From JTS-RE37 sp041743425 (GTDB taxonomy: Bacteria; Bacteroidota; Bacteroidia; Flavobacteriales; Flavobacteriaceae), in assembly GCA_041743425.1 (NCBI GenBank), contig JBGTMS010000053.1, positions 1 through 44,607 on the forward strand: a stretch of 44,607 nt of DNA, written 5' to 3'. Positions 43,421-44,607 of the stretch are shown in pieces. Below the pieces are notes generated by a model. That model did not search any database. It had not been told where the DNA came from and saw only the letters and a list, made by a program, of their open reading frames with translations. The position numbers and the translations under genes are program-made. Position 1 is the stretch's first letter, and each line of letters begins with the position of its first letter.

Positions 43421-43818
43421 GGGGCCGACTGGTTTTGACAGCGAGATCAATTGGAATGTAAGCATGCCGAGCGCTGGGATACAGCTCGTAAATCTCATAT
43501 TTCACACTTTTTAATTGGCGATAATAACTACGCTCTTGCCGCTTAATCCGAATTACAGTAGGATATAGCCTCGTCCCTGCCAGGCAGGGAAGCGAGATGT
43601 CCCTGGATAGCCTTTGTTGACGGCGATCCAATCCGGGGCACCATAAATGTTGACATAGCGTCTTTAGGGCTTCGATAAAGGCGTAAAACTAAAGAAGATA
43701 CGTGTGTAATAGGCGGTTTTTGGTCAGTTGCACATCGACAATCAAACAAAAACTAAGCATGTAGAAGGCATTGTAACTGCTTGTTTGGACGAGGGTTCGA
43801 CTCCCTCCGGCTCCACGA
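43421..43818 (+). ncRNA. ssrA: Transfer-messenger RNA (tmRNA)
   Basis: tmRNA rescues ribosomes stalled on broken mRNAs and tags their products for proteolysis. The 5' end GGGGCCGACTGGTTTTGACA and the 3' end form the tRNA-like part: GGGGCCG pairs with CGGCTCC (one G-U pair), and the T-arm is GAGGG-TTCGACT-CCCTC (43791-43807). The 3' CCA is not encoded (genome reads ACGA after the stem), so it must be added. The tag frame runs 43517-43546: GGC GAT AAT AAC TAC GCT CTT GCC GCT TAA, coding GDNNYALAA, ending in the usual ALAA degron. Pseudoknot regions lie between the tag frame and the T-arm. A terminator follows, then an integrase gene. Confidence 0.95.
43791..43818 (+). other. Candidate attachment site (attL) in the 3' end of ssrA
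   Basis: The T-arm and acceptor stem of ssrA, at the junction with DNA carrying an integrase gene. tRNA and tmRNA 3' ends are favoured targets of tyrosine integrases, which restore the gene on insertion. The second copy (attR) would be outside this window, so the exact limits are inferred. Confidence 0.5.
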
Positions 43819-43839
43819 AATAGCATCATTTAGACCCAT

Positions 43840-43876
43840 AAACCCTGTAAACTTGTGATTTACAGGGTTTTTAATT
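43840..43876 (+). terminator. Rho-independent terminator after ssrA
   Basis: AAACCCTGTAAA (43840-43851) and TTTACAGGGTTT (43859-43870) are perfect 12-base reverse complements around a seven-base loop, followed by a T-rich tract. It could act in both directions and lies 22 bases past the tmRNA. Confidence 0.85.
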
Positions 43877-43923
43877 TTTAATGATATTCTTTGATATCAA
43901 TTAATAACATATTAAAAGACACC

Positions 43924-43965
43924 AAATCGACACCTATTTAAAATATTTAAAAGTGGTGTCGATTT
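43924..43965. repeat. Inverted repeat AAATCGACACC / GGTGTCGATTT
   Basis: Two exact 11-base arms (43924-43934 and 43955-43965) separated by 20 AT-rich bases, between the ssrA terminator and the integrase gene. A third, direct copy lies at 44036. The spacing of about three helical turns between arm starts and the lack of a T-run argue for protein-binding sites (integrase arm sites or an operator) over a terminator. Confidence 0.6.
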
Positions 43966-44035
43966 CCTTATAATTCATTCTTTTTTAGGTAATTATAAAC
44001 TTTTGTGTTTTATATTTAATACCTTTATCGGGTAT

Positions 44036-44046
44036 AAATCGACATC
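44036..44046 (+). repeat. Third copy of the AAATCGACAYC motif, before the integrase start
   Basis: AAATCGACATC matches the upstream arms at 10 of 11 positions and ends 9 bases before the integrase ATG. Over 13 bases it matches the first arm at 12 (AAATCGACAYCTA). A bound protein here would block integrase translation or transcription, so autoregulation is possible. Confidence 0.5.
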
Positions 44047-44055
44047 TAAAAATCG

Positions 44056-44607
44056 ATGAAATCCTTTTCTACCCTTTTTTACATAAAAGACGAGCGTCGT
44101 GACAAGAACGGAAAAGCAGGCCTATACCTAAGAATTACGGTAGATGGCAGGCGTACATCGATTAGCCTGAATCGTAAAATTGACCCGTCCAAATGGGATT
44201 CGCGCATGAACAAATTAAAAGGAAAAGGGGTCGAGGCAGAAGAGTTAAATCGATTTATGGCGACGATTCGCCATAAGGTAAACAAGATTCAGCACCAGTT
44301 GATTGAAAGCGGAAATCCCTTTACCGCAAATGATGTAAAGGACACTTACCTCGGTAAAAATGCCAAATTAAAAATGCTGATCCAGCTCTTTGATGAACAT
44401 AACAAACAAATGGAAAAATTGGTCGCCATTGAATTTGCTCTGGGCACGTCTAAGAGATATCATACCACCAGAAGCCATGTGGCAGAATTTATCAGGGAAG
44501 AATATGGGAAGCATGACATACCGGTACGAGATGTGGATTTAAAGTTCATTAAGGGATTTGAATATTTCTTAAAGGTAACCAAGGCTTGTAATCATAATTC
44601 CTCTTTA
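44056..44607 (+). CDS. Site-specific tyrosine integrase, N-terminal part (cut by window end)
   Basis: The first 184 residues of a Bacteroidota-type tyrosine recombinase, open to the right edge. Residues 1-90 form the arm-binding domain: SFSTLFYIKDERRDKNGKA, GLYLRITVDGRRTSISLNRKI and DPSKWDSRMNKLKGKG, a pattern seen in integrases of conjugative and other elements in this phylum. Residues about 105-184 form the SAM-like core-binding domain (LIQLFDEHNKQMEKL, SKRYHTTRSHVAEFI, DVDLKFIKGFEYFL). The catalytic domain lies beyond the window, so activity cannot be judged. The gene starts 238 bases after ssrA, pointing away from it, behind three copies of a short repeat. This is the expected end of an integrated element. 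Confidence 0.9.
   Translation, partial: MKSFSTLFYIKDERRDKNGKAGLYLRITVDGRRTSISLNRKIDPSKWDSRMNKLKGKGVEAEELNRFMATIRHKVNKIQHQLIESGNPFTANDVKDTYLGKNAKLKMLIQLFDEHNKQMEKLVAIEFALGTSKRYHTTRSHVAEFIREEYGKHDIPVRDVDLKFIKGFEYFLKVTKACNHNSSL

Noticed and set aside
43158..43631. 157-residue minus-strand open frame across the ssrA 5' half
   Set aside because: It runs through the structured tmRNA and the start of the dehydrogenase gene and has no family resemblance.
1..44607. CRISPR arrays, insertion sequences and tRNA genes
   Set aside because: I found no regularly spaced repeats, no transposase-like protein and no cloverleaf other than the tRNA-like part of ssrA.

Overview
The window is a stretch of bacterial chromosome, most probably from a marine member of the Flavobacteriaceae (phylum Bacteroidota). 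Pointers are a fused SecDF, many -7 elements of the form TAnnTTTG, weak ribosome binding sites, several lipoproteins and outer-membrane barrels, DUF2911, DUF3857 and OmpA families typical of the phylum, and a tmRNA whose tag reads GDNNYALAA. Almost all of it is ordinary housekeeping chromosome. Only the last ~0.8 kb looks like accessory DNA.

Layout. 1-5505 (+): end of folE, cysS, yidD, lgt, a DUF192 lipoprotein, a GNAT acetyltransferase and a ModF-like double ABC ATPase. 5552-9706 (-): secDF and mdh. 9991-10362 (+): a small lipoprotein. 10601-15613 (-): an outer-membrane protein, gyrB and asnB. 15856-16404 (+): a DUF2911 protein, facing an amidohydrolase across a bidirectional terminator. 16512-25947 (-): amidohydrolase, a small exported protein, a NYN-LOTUS protein, an OmpA-type protein, and a plugless TonB-receptor-like barrel preceded by a 1007-residue TPR protein. 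26098-32542 (+): ftsE, an arylsulfotransferase lipoprotein, a PAPS-type sulfotransferase, an MFS transporter, a membrane protein with a degenerate Nudix domain, and a polyphosphate glucokinase. 32576-35124 (-): typA and a small exported protein. 35173-42018 (+): kdsA, a DUF3857/pseudo-transglutaminase protein, a transglutaminase-like protein, a beta-lactamase-family lipoprotein, an exported PHP phosphoesterase and a GIY-YIG protein. 42085-43287 (-): a lysine-ketoglutarate-reductase-like dehydrogenase. 43421-43818 (+): ssrA. From 44056 (+): a tyrosine integrase cut by the window end.

How genes may work together. cysS/yidD/lgt/DUF192 form a co-directional block. SecDF, YidD, Lgt and the OmpA, TPR and barrel proteins all serve the cell envelope. 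The two sulfotransferases and the MFS carrier are close enough to form one operon and suggest making and exporting a sulfated compound. kdsA and the two transglutaminase-fold proteins form another likely operon.

The strongest lead is at the right edge. ssrA is followed by a terminator hairpin, three copies of AAATCGACAYC and a Bacteroidota-type integrase, which is the arrangement expected of an integrative element inserted at the 3' end of ssrA. Its cargo lies beyond the window. Other leads are a Nudix domain lacking both central glutamates and fused to a membrane domain, a ModF homologue with a dead first ATPase site, a cluster of DnaA-box sequences upstream of gyrB, and the putative sulfation operon.
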